Origin: Candidatus Fermentithermobacillaceae bacterium
Lineage (GTDB): Bacteria; Bacillota; Sulfobacillia; Fermentithermobacillales; DUSS01
Direction of reading: 5' to 3'
Length of the DNA stretch: 35,228 nucleotides
Assembly: GCA_020725645.1 (NCBI GenBank)
Contig: DYEQ01000090.1
Location: 1-35,228, forward strand
Below, piece by piece: positions 15,171 to 23,438 of this stretch; position 1 is the first letter of the stretch; each line of letters starts with the position of its first letter. The notes beneath the pieces were generated by a model. That model was not told the origin of the DNA and did not search any database. It saw nothing but the letters and a program-made list of their open reading frames with translations. The position numbers were made by a program, and so were the translations under genes.

Positions 15171-17630
15171 CTACCTCGCGGCGACCGCTCCTTGACTCCT
15201 GAATGCGATCTTTCCCTCATCGTCCAGGTCCACGAGGATCTTGTCTCCTTCTTTAAACTCGCCCCGAAGCACCGCGTCGGACAACGGGTCTTCCACGAGC
15301 CGTTGAATGGTGCGCCGGAGAGGCCTTGCGCCGTAATCCGGGTCCGTTCCTTCCTTAATGAGCTTTTCCCGCGCTCTTTCCGTCACCTCCAGATGCACCT
15401 TAAGGGAGTCGACAAGCCTCTTTTCGACTTCTTTGAGCTGGATGTCCACGATCTTCTTCAAGTGCTCCTCGGTGAGGGCGTGGAACACGATGATTTCGTC
15501 GACGCGGTTCAAAAACTCCGGGCGGAAGATGCGTTTGACCGCATCCATCACCCTGTCCCGCATCTCCTCGTGGGCTTTCTTCCGATCGGTTTCGGCGACA
15601 AATCCGAGGATGGCCTTTCCGTGTATGACTTCAGCACCCGCGTTGGACGTCATTATTATGACCGTGTTCCTGAAATCAGCGGTCCTACCCCGAGCTTCGG
15701 TCAGCCGTCCGTCCTCGAGGACCTGTAGTAGCACATTGAACACATCAGGGTGAGCTTTCTCTATTTCATCCAGAAGCACGACGGAGTACGGCTTCCGCCT
15801 GACCGCCTCGGTCAACTGGCCTCCTTCTTCATATCCCACGTATCCGGGGGGGGCGCCAACGAGACGAGAGACGGTGTGCCGCTCCTGGTATTCGGACATA
15901 TCCAGTCTAATCATGGCGTCCTCATCGCCGAAAAGCGCTTCGGCGAGGGCTCGAGCCAGCTCGGTTTTGCCGACACCTGTCGGACCCAAGAATATGAAAG
16001 AACCGATGGGTCTCCGCGGGTCTTTGAGGCCAGCCCTGGCACGGCGGATGGCCTTAGCTACACTGGTTACCGCCTCGTCCTGCCCGACGACCCTGCGATG
16101 GAGTTCCTCCTCGAGGTGAAGCAGCCTTTCGGCATCGGTGGCCGTGAGTTTCTCCACGGGAATGCCCGTCCACGACGCGACGATTTTAGCGATGTCCTCC
16201 GCCGTCACCGTCGATTTCTCCGGAACATCTTTTTCGTGCCAGGCTTCCTTACGTTGAGCTAGCTCCTTCCTCAGCTGCTGCTCCTGGTCTCTAAGCTGAG
16301 CTGCTTTCTCAAACTCCTGGGCGCTCACAGCAGCTTCTTTTTCCTTAGCGAGGGCGGCGATCCTTTCCTCGAGTTGGCGGAGATCCTCCGGGGTTTCAAA
16401 CGCCCTCAGCCTAACCCTGGAACCCGCTTCGTCGATGAGATCGATAGCCTTGTCCGGAAGGAATCTATCTTTAACGTACCTGTCGGACAGTTTAGCGGCG
16501 GCCTCCAGCGCTTCATCGGTATAGCGGACCTTATGGTGCGCTTCGTAACGGTCTCTGAGACCTTTCAGGATCTCGATTGTCTCGTCCACGGTGGGCTCAT
16601 CCACCATCACCGGTTGGAAGCGCCTTTCTAGAGCGGCGTCCTTTTCTACGTGCTTACGGTATTCGTCAATGGTGGTTGCCCCGACGCACTGGAGCTCTCC
16701 CCGCGCAAGCATGGGTTTCAAGATGCTCGAAGCGTCTATGGCCCCTTCGGCGGCACCCGCCCCGATGATGTTGTGCATTTCGTCGATGAAGACGATGATA
16801 TCCCCGGCCCGGCGGATTTCATCGAGGACTCTCTTCAGTCTTTCTTCAAACTCGCCGCGGTACTTGGTTCCGGCCACAAGCGCGGGCAGGTCCAAAGTCA
16901 CGACCCGGCGGCCCTTGAGGATTTCCGGGACGTTACCGTGCGCGATAGCTTGAGCTAACCCTTCCACAATCGCCGTCTTGCCTACGCCCGGCTCTCCTAT
17001 GAGCACCGGATTATTCTTGGTACGCCTGGCGAGGATCTGGATAACCCTCTCGATCTCCTTTTGCCTCCCGATGACGGGATCGAGCCTCCCTTCCTGAGCC
17101 AGCGCGGTAAGGTCCCTTCCAAAGGCGTCAAGGGTGGGCGTTCGTTTACGTCCGTCCCGCCGAGGTCCCAGCGCAGGTCCCGGGGCTTTGATTTCCCCTC
17201 CGACGCGCCTTACCACTTCCTCTCTAGCCCTATCGAGGTCGGCTCCGAGCTTGGTCAGGACCACGGCCGCCTTGCCTTCTTCCACACGGAGCAGGGCCAG
17301 GAGAATGTGTTCGGTACCGACGTAATTGTGGCCGAGGTTAGAAGCTTCCTCGGGGATCACCTGGAGTACTCTTTTGGCCAGCGGCGTGAGGGCCTCCACC
17401 GAATCCACGCGGGGTCTGGATTCCATGGTCTTCATAAGTTCCTCTTTTACCATTTGAGGCGAAATCCCCATGGCCTCCAAGACCTGTACGCCCACACTTC
17501 CGGTTTCCCGCAGGAGGCCCAAAAGGATGTGCTCGGTATCCATAGTCTCAGAGCCGTAGCGTCTAGCTTCTTCCTGAGCCCAGTTGAGGACCCTCATGGC
17601 CCTTTCGGTATATCTCTCTCTGCCGTTCAT
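15171..17630 (-). CDS. clpC: ATP-dependent Clp protease ATP-binding subunit ClpC
   Basis: AAA+ unfoldase that feeds proteins, including McsB-phosphorylated ones, to ClpP. Double Clp-N domain (1-145), first AAA+ module with GEPGVGKTA near 213, a middle coiled-coil/UVR region (about 415-460), second AAA+ module with [20 protein letters not shown], and a C-terminal D2-small domain. 819 residues, typical. The ATG is preceded by GGGGG at seven bases, a somewhat weak site. It is 164 bases downstream of mcsB, with a strong hairpin in between. Confidence 0.97.
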   Translation of the reverse strand: MNGRERYTERAMRVLNWAQEEARRYGSETMDTEHILLGLLRETGSVGVQVLEAMGISPQMVKEELMKTMESRPRVDSVEALTPLAKRVLQVIPEEASNLGHNYVGTEHILLALLRVEEGKAAVVLTKLGADLDRAREEVVRRVGGEIKAPGPALGPRRDGRKRTPTLDAFGRDLTALAQEGRLDPVIGRQKEIERVIQILARRTKNNPVLIGEPGVGKTAIVEGLAQAIAHGNVPEILKGRRVVTLDLPALVAGTKYRGEFEERLKRVLDEIRRAGDIIVFIDEMHNIIGAGAAEGAIDASSILKPMLARGELQCVGATTIDEYRKHVEKDAALERRFQPVMVDEPTVDETIEILKGLRDRYEAHHKVRYTDEALEAAAKLSDRYVKDRFLPDKAIDLIDEAGSRVRLRAFETPEDLRQLEERIAALAKEKEAAVSAQEFEKAAQLRDQEQQLRKELAQRKEAWHEKDVPEKSTVTAEDIAKIVASWTGIPVEKLTATDAERLLHLEEELHRRVVGQDEAVTSVAKAIRRARAGLKDPRRPIGSFIFLGPTGVGKTELARALAEALFGDEDAMIRLDMSEYQERHTVSRLVGAPPGYVGYEEGGQLTEAVRRKPYSVVLLDEIEKAHPDVFNVLLQVLEDGRLTEARGRTADFRNTVIIMTSNAGAEVIHGKAILGFVAETDRKKAHEEMRDRVMDAVKRIFRPEFLNRVDEIIVFHALTEEHLKKIVDIQLKEVEKRLVDSLKVHLEVTERAREKLIKEGTDPDYGARPLRRTIQRLVEDPLSDAVLRGEFKEGDKILVDLDDEGKIAFRSQGAVAAR

Positions 17631-17736
17631 TTGAAATCCCCCTTCGACTCGCTTTCACTCGTTCTAAAACGCCTGGACAAACAGGGCTTTCCGCTTTGCA
17701 GTAAGTTTTTGGAACGTTTTTCGAATAACACATCTT

Positions 17737-17763
17737 GTTCGAACACCACCCCCGTGTTCAAAC
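17737..17763 (-). other. mRNA hairpin between mcsB and clpC
   Basis: On the mRNA strand GTTTGAACAC and GTGTTCGAAC pair over ten positions (one G-U) around a seven-base loop. Another TTCGAA lies at 17720-17725. It is not followed by a U tract. It may serve as an RNA-processing or attenuation element inside the operon. Confidence 0.4.
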
Positions 17764-17794
17764 CTCGCCCCGGCTTCGTCGACCTCATCCGAGC

Positions 17795-18877
17795 TCACCG
17801 GCTACTCGCTGAGAGGTGATTCCTGATGAGCTCCGCGCGTTTAGTATCCCTTTCGGACGGGGACATCTCGCGGCCTGACACCTTTTGGACGAAGTTGGGC
17901 CGGGACATCACCATTACCTCGTTGATCTCCTTTACGGTCAAGTGAGGAATGATACCCATGTCCACGCCCATCCGCACGTCAGACCACAATTTCATCGCTT
18001 CTTTCGAGGTCAGCGCCCTTGCGTTGCACAGTATCCCCATGGAGCGCCAAACCCTGTCCTCGACCTCCTGACGGTTTGAACGCAGAAGGGTCTCTCGCAT
18101 CCTCTTTTCCTCGGAGACCACCTGCTGTGCCACGGTAGACAGGTTGTCGATTATCTCCCTTTCCGTCTGGCCTAGCGTGATCTGATTGGAAATCTGGAAT
18201 ACGTTTCCCTGGCCTTCCGTCCCCTCTCCGTATAGTCCCCTGACCACGAGCCCGACTTTATTGACGGTGGTGAGCACCCTGCCCACCTGCCCTCCCATGC
18301 TTAGCCCCGCCAGGTGAACCATAACCGAAGCTCTGAGACCAGTGCCGGCATTGGTCGGGCAAGCCGTAAGGTACCCCAGTCGCTCCGAGTAGGCGAAGGG
18401 GAGTACCTCTTCCAAAAGGTCATCCATTCCCGATGCTGCTACCCATGCCTCTTCCAGCTCGAGGCCCGAGTACAGGCACTGGAGACGAATATGGTCCTCT
18501 TCGTTAACCATGATGCCTAGAGCTTCGTCTTCCCTGAACGCAAGGCCCTCGCCCTCCCCGCGCTGGGCATGCTGCGGGCTGATGAGATGCTTTTCCACCA
18601 GGACCATCCTGTCCAGGGGTGTTATGGTCTCGAGATCGATGAAGTGAAGGACGCCCCAGGCACCTTTCCCGTTAACCGAGTCCACAGCTTTTTTGATTCG
18701 GAGCATAACTTCTTTGGCGTCATCTCCCCGAAGGAGGTGGGGAAACGGCACGTCTTTGAGGTTCCTTGCCAGTCTCACCCTGGATGATAGAACCACGTCG
18801 GCGAGATGCCCGCTTCCGTCCATCCACGGAGACGCGGCCCTGGTCAGAATGGCGTCGAGAGCTTCCTGATCCTTCAC
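17795..18877 (-). CDS. mcsB: Protein arginine kinase McsB
   Basis: Phosphorylates arginine residues of proteins to mark them for ClpCP, and inactivates CtsR. ATP:guanido phosphotransferase fold: the nucleotide-binding SSRVRLARNL (31-40), NEEDHIRLQ with the catalytic Glu/Asp region, CPTNAGTGLRASVMVHL, and the segment GLYGEGTEGQGNVFQISNQ. 360 residues, full length. GTG start overlaps the McsA stop (GTGA), so the two proteins, which act as a complex, are translationally coupled. Confidence 0.96.
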   Translation of the reverse strand: MKDQEALDAILTRAASPWMDGSGHLADVVLSSRVRLARNLKDVPFPHLLRGDDAKEVMLRIKKAVDSVNGKGAWGVLHFIDLETITPLDRMVLVEKHLISPQHAQRGEGEGLAFREDEALGIMVNEEDHIRLQCLYSGLELEEAWVAASGMDDLLEEVLPFAYSERLGYLTACPTNAGTGLRASVMVHLAGLSMGGQVGRVLTTVNKVGLVVRGLYGEGTEGQGNVFQISNQITLGQTEREIIDNLSTVAQQVVSEEKRMRETLLRSNRQEVEDRVWRSMGILCNARALTSKEAMKLWSDVRMGVDMGIIPHLTVKEINEVMVMSRPNFVQKVSGREMSPSERDTKRAELIRNHLSASSR

Positions 18878-19398
18878 CGCGCGCCACCCCCGAGTTTCTT
18901 TTCGAGGGCCCGGATCTTGTCCCGCAGAACGGCAGCTTCTTCATAGGCTTCTCTGGCCACCGCCTGGGATAGCTGACGCTTCAGAGATTCGATTTCCCTT
19001 TCGAGCTTGGAAGTACCCTTAGCTCGGGAAGCTACCTTGCCCACGTGACGATCGGACCCGTGTATCCTCCGTAGCAGGGGCATAAGGCGATCGTCGAAGG
19101 TTTCGTAACATCTGGAACATCCGAGCCGCCCGTAACGAGCGAAGTCTCTGTAGCTCATTCCGCATACCGGGCACCTCGTCTCGGTCTCTCCGGGTCCGAG
19201 GGCGGGAACTTCGGATTGGATCGAGCCCAAAAGCGCAGAGAGGAGGTTATCTATGGAAAACTGTTCCTGAAAGAATACGTTCAGGACTCCCTTTTCCCTG
19301 GCACACTCCTCGCACAGATTCATGACGGTCTTCTTCCCGTTCACCGTCTGTTCAACGTGGACCGTGGCAGTCCGCTTTCCGCACTCCTCGCACAACAT
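18874..19398 (-). CDS. mcsA: McsA, zinc-binding activator of McsB
   Basis: Adaptor that activates McsB and takes part in CtsR control. Four CxxC pairs for zinc: CEEC (3-6), CEEC (about 29-32), CPVC and CSRC. A C-terminal UVR domain (about 135-170; LKRQLSQAVAREAYEEAAVL and RDKIRALEKKL) mediates partner contact. 174 residues. The ATG follows a GGGAAGTGAG-type site. Second gene of the ctsR operon. Confidence 0.95.
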   Translation of the reverse strand: MLCEECGKRTATVHVEQTVNGKKTVMNLCEECAREKGVLNVFFQEQFSIDNLLSALLGSIQSEVPALGPGETETRCPVCGMSYRDFARYGRLGCSRCYETFDDRLMPLLRRIHGSDRHVGKVASRAKGTSKLEREIESLKRQLSQAVAREAYEEAAVLRDKIRALEKKLGGGAR

Positions 19399-19416
19399 GA
19401 CGACTCACTTCCCTTC

Positions 19417-19896
19417 TTACAAGTCGCTGGCATCTTCGACCCGCCCGGTGACAAAATACGCGCACAACATCGCTTTGAGAATGTTAGCTCTCAGGATATC
19501 CCTGAGCGGAGGATCCACTACCAGAGTATCCCTGGAGACAGCTGCTTTCATCACTCGAGCTGCCCTGCCATCGACGTACCCTTCCTCTTCCAGGCGGCTT
19601 ACCAGGTGGTAGGCTTCAGCTTGCGTCGAGCTTTCGCCCACCGCCCCTAGGATGTCTTCCAGCAAGTTCGGTCCCAGGGATATTCTCCTGACACGGATGA
19701 AGCCTCCCCCGCCCCTTCTTGATTCGGTAAGATACCCTCGCTCCGGTCGGAATCTCGACGTTATCACGTACGTTACTTGAGAAGGCGTGCAACCGAATCG
19801 CTCGGCGATGGATACCCTTTGAATCTGCGCCGTACCTCTTCCTTGATCTACGAGCATTCGTATATATTCTTCGATGATATCAGCAAGACAGGACAA
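19417..19896 (-). CDS. ctsR: Transcriptional repressor CtsR
   Basis: Represses class III heat-shock genes. The winged HTH (about residues 2-65) has CTPSQVTYVITSRFRPERGY and the wing glycine stretch RRGGGGFIRV, hallmarks of CtsR; the C-terminal domain has RDILRANILKAMLCAY. The start is TTG at 19896, eight bases after a run of G (GGGGGGGG), giving 159 residues starting at the conserved DIIEEY region. A TTG 36 bases upstream lies before this site and is less likely. First gene of the operon, with its own operator upstream. Confidence 0.95.
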   Translation of the reverse strand: MSCLADIIEEYIRMLVDQGRGTAQIQRVSIAERFGCTPSQVTYVITSRFRPERGYLTESRRGGGGFIRVRRISLGPNLLEDILGAVGESSTQAEAYHLVSRLEEEGYVDGRAARVMKAAVSRDTLVVDPPLRDILRANILKAMLCAYFVTGRVEDASDL

Positions 19897-19951
19897 TCTC
19901 TGAACCCCCCCCTTCGTCTTATTCCGTTTCAATCGCTCCGTTTGATTTTAC

Positions 19952-19968
19952 TTTGACTATCTTTGACC
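19952..19968 (-). promoter_or_regulatory. CtsR operator
   Basis: On the minus strand, GGTCAAA GAT AGTCAAA is a complete match to the CtsR heptad direct repeat (RGTCAAA-NAN-RGTCAAA). It lies just downstream of the -10 box, well placed for autorepression. Confidence 0.9.
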
Positions 19969-19977
19969 TTCGGAATC

Positions 19978-20005
19978 AATATACACCTTCGGTGGAAAAA
20001 CGCAA
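19978..20005 (-). promoter_or_regulatory. Candidate promoter of ctsR-mcsA-mcsB-clpC
   Basis: TTGCGT (20000-20005) and TATATT (19978-19983) with a 16-base spacer; the CtsR operator covers the expected transcription start. Confidence 0.55.
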
Positions 20006-20031
20006 TAGGGTTGAGGCATCCCGCAAGCTAT

Positions 20032-20048
20032 CGCCGGTTCTTACCGGC
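20032..20048 (-). other. Short GC hairpin between rlmI and the ctsR promoter
   Basis: GCCGG and CCGGC around a six- to seven-base loop, downstream of the rlmI-like gene on the transcribed strand. It has no U tract, so a terminator role is only possible. Confidence 0.2.
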
Positions 20049-20113
20049 AGTAGGCGGATCGCTGGTAGCGGAGCCTACCTGGTCTAACACGGGCGACCAC
20101 CTGAACTCCCATG

Positions 20114-21310
20114 CTAAAGCACCTGGTAAATGCGGCACTTGAGGTACTCGGTTTCAGGCACGCCTACCAGCACGGGATGATCTCTGGCCTGACCCCGCCT
20201 TTCGAGTAAACGCAAGATCCGGCCCGCATCCCGCGCCGCATCTTCGATCACGCTTTCGAACTCGGCGGGGAGAAGGTGCTGGGAGCAGGAGGAGGTGATC
20301 AGGAAGCCTCCGGGTCTCAGTACTTTGATGGCTCTTAGGTTGATCTCTTTGTATCCAGCTAGCGCCCGAGGCACGGCCCGGCGGCTTCTTGCAAAAGCCG
20401 GGGGATCAAGGTTGACTACGTCGAAAAGTTCACCCTTCCGGTCGTAATCACGCAGCTCATCGAAGGCGTTGCCCATCCGAAGATGGAACTCGGTTTCGAA
20501 CTGGTTGAGCTTCGTTGACGCTTGAAACAGGTCAAGTGCCGCCTCGGATACCTCGATTGCTGTCACGTGGACGGCCCCGCCCTTGGCCAGGGAAAGACCG
20601 AATCCTCCGGAATACGAAAATGCGTCGAGGACTTTTCTATCTTTGGCGAGCCACCTGACGGCCAATCTATTCTCCTGCTGGTCGAGGAAGTAGCCGGTCT
20701 TTTGTCCCTTCGCCACATCCACCAGATGCCTCACGCCGTTTTCGTCGATTTCCACCAGAGGATCGAAAGGCTGACCCACAAATCCAGCGACTTCCGGGAG
20801 ACCCTCAAGAGAGCGGACGGGCGCATCGTTTCTCTCATATATGCCCTTGGGTGCCAGGAGGTCTGTAATGCCTCGAGTCACCGCGTCCTTCCACCTGTCC
20901 ATACCAAGGGTCAGCGTCTGAAAGACGATATAGCCGCCGAAGTCGTCTATGATCAACCCCGGAAGGAAGTCAGATTCGGAAAACACGAGCCTCGTTCCGA
21001 GGCCGCTGGATTCGGGGGGCCATTTGTCCCCGTAAATTTGCTTCCGGAAAAGGATAGCTGCCTCAAGCCGTCTCATTATGAATTCCTCGTTGACATCCTC
21101 GTCTTCCCTGGTGAGGAGGCGAACCAGAATCTGGGAAGCCGGGTTTATGTACCCCCTGCCTATAAATCCGCCTTTGGGGTCGAGTACGTCCACAATGTCC
21201 CCGGGTTCAAACGAGCCTTCGATCGAGGAAACCTCCGTTTGGAAGACCCATGGATGACCCGTTATCGACCGGTGCTTTTGACCCGGCTTGAGTTCTACTC
21301 TGGCCCTCAT
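20114..21310 (-). CDS. Class I rRNA (cytosine-C5) methyltransferase, RlmI-like
   Basis: 398 residues with an N-terminal PUA RNA-binding domain (about 1-85; KHRSITGHPWVFQTEV) and a SAM-dependent methyltransferase domain: YFLDQQENRLAVRWL, motif I LDAFSYSGGFGLSLAKGG, motif IV NLDPPAFARSRR, and a catalytic-Cys-containing SSCSQHL. RlmI of E. coli methylates C1962 of 23S rRNA; YccW-like homologues in Bacillota probably act similarly, but the exact base is inferred. ATG overlaps the trxB stop (ATGA), so it is coupled to trxB. Confidence 0.9.
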   Translation of the reverse strand: MRARVELKPGQKHRSITGHPWVFQTEVSSIEGSFEPGDIVDVLDPKGGFIGRGYINPASQILVRLLTREDEDVNEEFIMRRLEAAILFRKQIYGDKWPPESSGLGTRLVFSESDFLPGLIIDDFGGYIVFQTLTLGMDRWKDAVTRGITDLLAPKGIYERNDAPVRSLEGLPEVAGFVGQPFDPLVEIDENGVRHLVDVAKGQKTGYFLDQQENRLAVRWLAKDRKVLDAFSYSGGFGLSLAKGGAVHVTAIEVSEAALDLFQASTKLNQFETEFHLRMGNAFDELRDYDRKGELFDVVNLDPPAFARSRRAVPRALAGYKEINLRAIKVLRPGGFLITSSCSQHLLPAEFESVIEDAARDAGRILRLLERRGQARDHPVLVGVPETEYLKCRIYQVL

Positions 21311-22227
21311 ACCGCCCGCCCCATCAGGTAAGTCTCAGCTGCGAACGCCGCAGTGGCCCCGTCACCGACAGCCGTCGACACCTGCCGCAAGGGTTTCCGT
21401 CTAACATCGCCGGCAGCGTAAAGGCCTGGCGTTTTCGTCGACATGTCAGGCCCCGTCAGGATATAACCGCTGTCATCCGTCTCTACCAGGTCCACAACCG
21501 GAGCCGTGTTGGGTGAAGAACCTACGTAGAGGAAGACCGCGGAAACAGGTTCTTTATTAACCTCTCCAGTCTTCACGTTTCTCACCGTTACAGCTTCGAC
21601 GTACCGTTCGCCGTGAATCTCGTCGACTACGGAGTTCATACACGAAAGGATCTTCGGGTTTTCCCGCACCATCTTTTGGTTGTAAAGCCCGGCCCTGAAC
21701 TCGTCCCTTCGGTGTATCAGAATGACTTGCGACGCAAGCCTCGCGAGAAACTGCGCCTCGGTGAGAGCGGAATCACCGCCGCCTACCACAGCTACCCTCT
21801 TGCCGGAGAACAAGGGCCCGTCACACGTGGCGCAAAAGCTCACACCTTTTCCGATCAGCCGGTCTTCACCCGGCACGTTAAGGCGCCTCGGACTGGTGCC
21901 GGCGCAATAGATGACCGCGCTGCTCTCGTAGGTGGAAGCTTGACCTGACACCGAAAAGCCGGCGTCCCCAAGACTTACTTTTTCGACCTCGTCCGTTTCA
22001 ATGAGGGCGCCGAACCCCCGGGCATGTTCGGCCATGAGCTCCATAAGCTCCAGGCCTTTTATCCCCTGAGGAAAGCCCGGATAATTGTGGATCACGTCCG
22101 TGGTAGCAGCTTGACCGCCTCCGCCCATGGGGTCGAGAACTATCACTTTCCAGCCGGAACGAGCTGTGTAAAGGGCCGCTGTCAAGCCTGCGGGCCCTCC
22201 TCCCACTACGATCACGTCGAAAGCCAT
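21307..22227 (-). CDS. trxB: Thioredoxin reductase
   Basis: NADPH-dependent flavoenzyme that keeps thioredoxin reduced. FAD-binding VVGGGPAGLTAA (7-18), redox-active CATC (132-135), NADPH-binding GGGDSALTEA, HRRDEFRA for the 2'-phosphate, and the C-terminal FAD motif TPGLYAAGDV. 306 residues, full length. ATG six bases after AGAGGTGA. Operon with the rlmI-like gene; divergent from the SpoIID-like gene. Confidence 0.95.
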   Translation of the reverse strand: MAFDVIVVGGGPAGLTAALYTARSGWKVIVLDPMGGGGQAATTDVIHNYPGFPQGIKGLELMELMAEHARGFGALIETDEVEKVSLGDAGFSVSGQASTYESSAVIYCAGTSPRRLNVPGEDRLIGKGVSFCATCDGPLFSGKRVAVVGGGDSALTEAQFLARLASQVILIHRRDEFRAGLYNQKMVRENPKILSCMNSVVDEIHGERYVEAVTVRNVKTGEVNKEPVSAVFLYVGSSPNTAPVVDLVETDDSGYILTGPDMSTKTPGLYAAGDVRRKPLRQVSTAVGDGATAAFAAETYLMGRAV

Positions 22228-22371
22228 CTAAAATCACCTCTCGGCCTCATTTGCCAGTTACAACGATGCTACCATCCAAAGGCATCTAGACTCAATGTCG
22301 CCGGTTAACCGCTCCGACTGAGTTTTGATCGAAACCAAGTTGGAGAAACCTACGGAAGGAGGTGGTCTCAG

Positions 22372-23319
22372 TTGGGCGCTGCTGAAGATACCCTAAGAAA
22401 ACCCGGGAGGCTCGGAGCGGTGGTTTCTGGCGTTCTCGTGGTCCTGGTCCTCATCGTCATATCCAGGACTCAGGTGCGCCGCGCGCCCGAAAAGCCCGGA
22501 GCCGAACCTCTGCTGACCGTCTATTTTCACGGGGAGAACGCTGTCAGGAAAATGCCGCTGGAAACGTACATCGAAGGGGTCGTAGCTGCGGAAATGGACC
22601 CCAACTGGCCCATAGAAGCTCTCAAAGCTCAAGCTATCGTGGCCCGGACTTTCACCGTGGAGAAAATCCAAGGCGGGGGCGTACCGGCAAGGGGAACGGA
22701 CGCGAGCACTGACCCCAAGGAGTTCCAGGCCTATGACGCTGCGAAAGTGAACGACCGGGTAAGAGAAGCTGTGAGGTCAACCAGGGGCCAGGTCATCACC
22801 TACGGTGGTAAGCCTATCCAAGCGTGGTTTCACGCGAGCTCCGGAGGCAAAACGGCCACTCCAGAAGAAGGACTGGGTCAGAAAATGGGCGCGCTTCCCT
22901 ATGTCTCGGTAGTACCGGATATGCCGGCCAGTTCCCCCCAAACCTGGGCACGGAGGTTCTCCGCCTCGGAAGTAGCTAGCGCTGCGAGAAAGGCCGGCGT
23001 GCCGGTGGGTGACTCCGTTTCATCGATCCGGATCGGCAGGAAGGGTCCATCGGGCCGAGCTGAGACCCTCATCATCAATGGAAAGACGGTTTCAGCTCCG
23101 GCCCTGAGACTTGCACTGGGAGGTGAAAAGATGAGGTCCACCCTGCTGGAGGACGTGCGGCTCGAGGGCGATACGGTGTATATGAGGGGGCGCGGGTATG
23201 GTCACGGCGTCGGCATGTCCCAGTGGGGTGCCTGGGTAATGGCTCTTAGGGGAAAGAAGGCCCAGGACATCGTCAGGTACTATTACCGGGGCGTCAAGAT
23301 AGAGACCATGTGGCACTGA
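22372..23319 (+). CDS. SpoIID/LytB-domain protein (amidase-enhancer / lytic transglycosylase-like)
   Basis: SpoIID-family proteins cleave glycan strands; SpoIID itself works in engulfment during sporulation. There is one N-terminal transmembrane segment (about residues 17-33) and then the extracytoplasmic domain: LETYIEGVVAAEM (with the catalytic-type Glu), ALKAQAIVARTFT, FHASSGGKTATPEE, and the hallmark GYGHGVGMSQWGA. 315 residues. TTG start seven bases after GGAGGTG. Whether it is SpoIID proper or a vegetative paralogue cannot be decided; there is no spoIIM/spoIIQ-like neighbour. Confidence 0.9.
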   Translation: MGAAEDTLRKPGRLGAVVSGVLVVLVLIVISRTQVRRAPEKPGAEPLLTVYFHGENAVRKMPLETYIEGVVAAEMDPNWPIEALKAQAIVARTFTVEKIQGGGVPARGTDASTDPKEFQAYDAAKVNDRVREAVRSTRGQVITYGGKPIQAWFHASSGGKTATPEEGLGQKMGALPYVSVVPDMPASSPQTWARRFSASEVASAARKAGVPVGDSVSSIRIGRKGPSGRAETLIINGKTVSAPALRLALGGEKMRSTLLEDVRLEGDTVYMRGRGYGHGVGMSQWGAWVMALRGKKAQDIVRYYYRGVKIETMWH

Positions 23320-23367
23320 AGAAACGGGCATTCGCAAAAGCGGACCGAACCCAAGGGTTTTAGAAAC

Positions 23368-23420
23368 GAGTCCCCGCGAACTAGCCACACGTGTCCGGCC
23401 TTCCGGCTTCGCGGGGACTC
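23368..23420. terminator. Bidirectional terminator between convergent genes
   Basis: GAGTCCCCGCGAA and TTCGCGGGGACTC are perfect 13-bp arms around a 27-base loop that contains a smaller CCGG hairpin. It lies between the convergent SpoIID-like and EF-G-like genes. Confidence 0.8.
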
Positions 23421-23438
23421 CTTATCGAGCACTTATCG

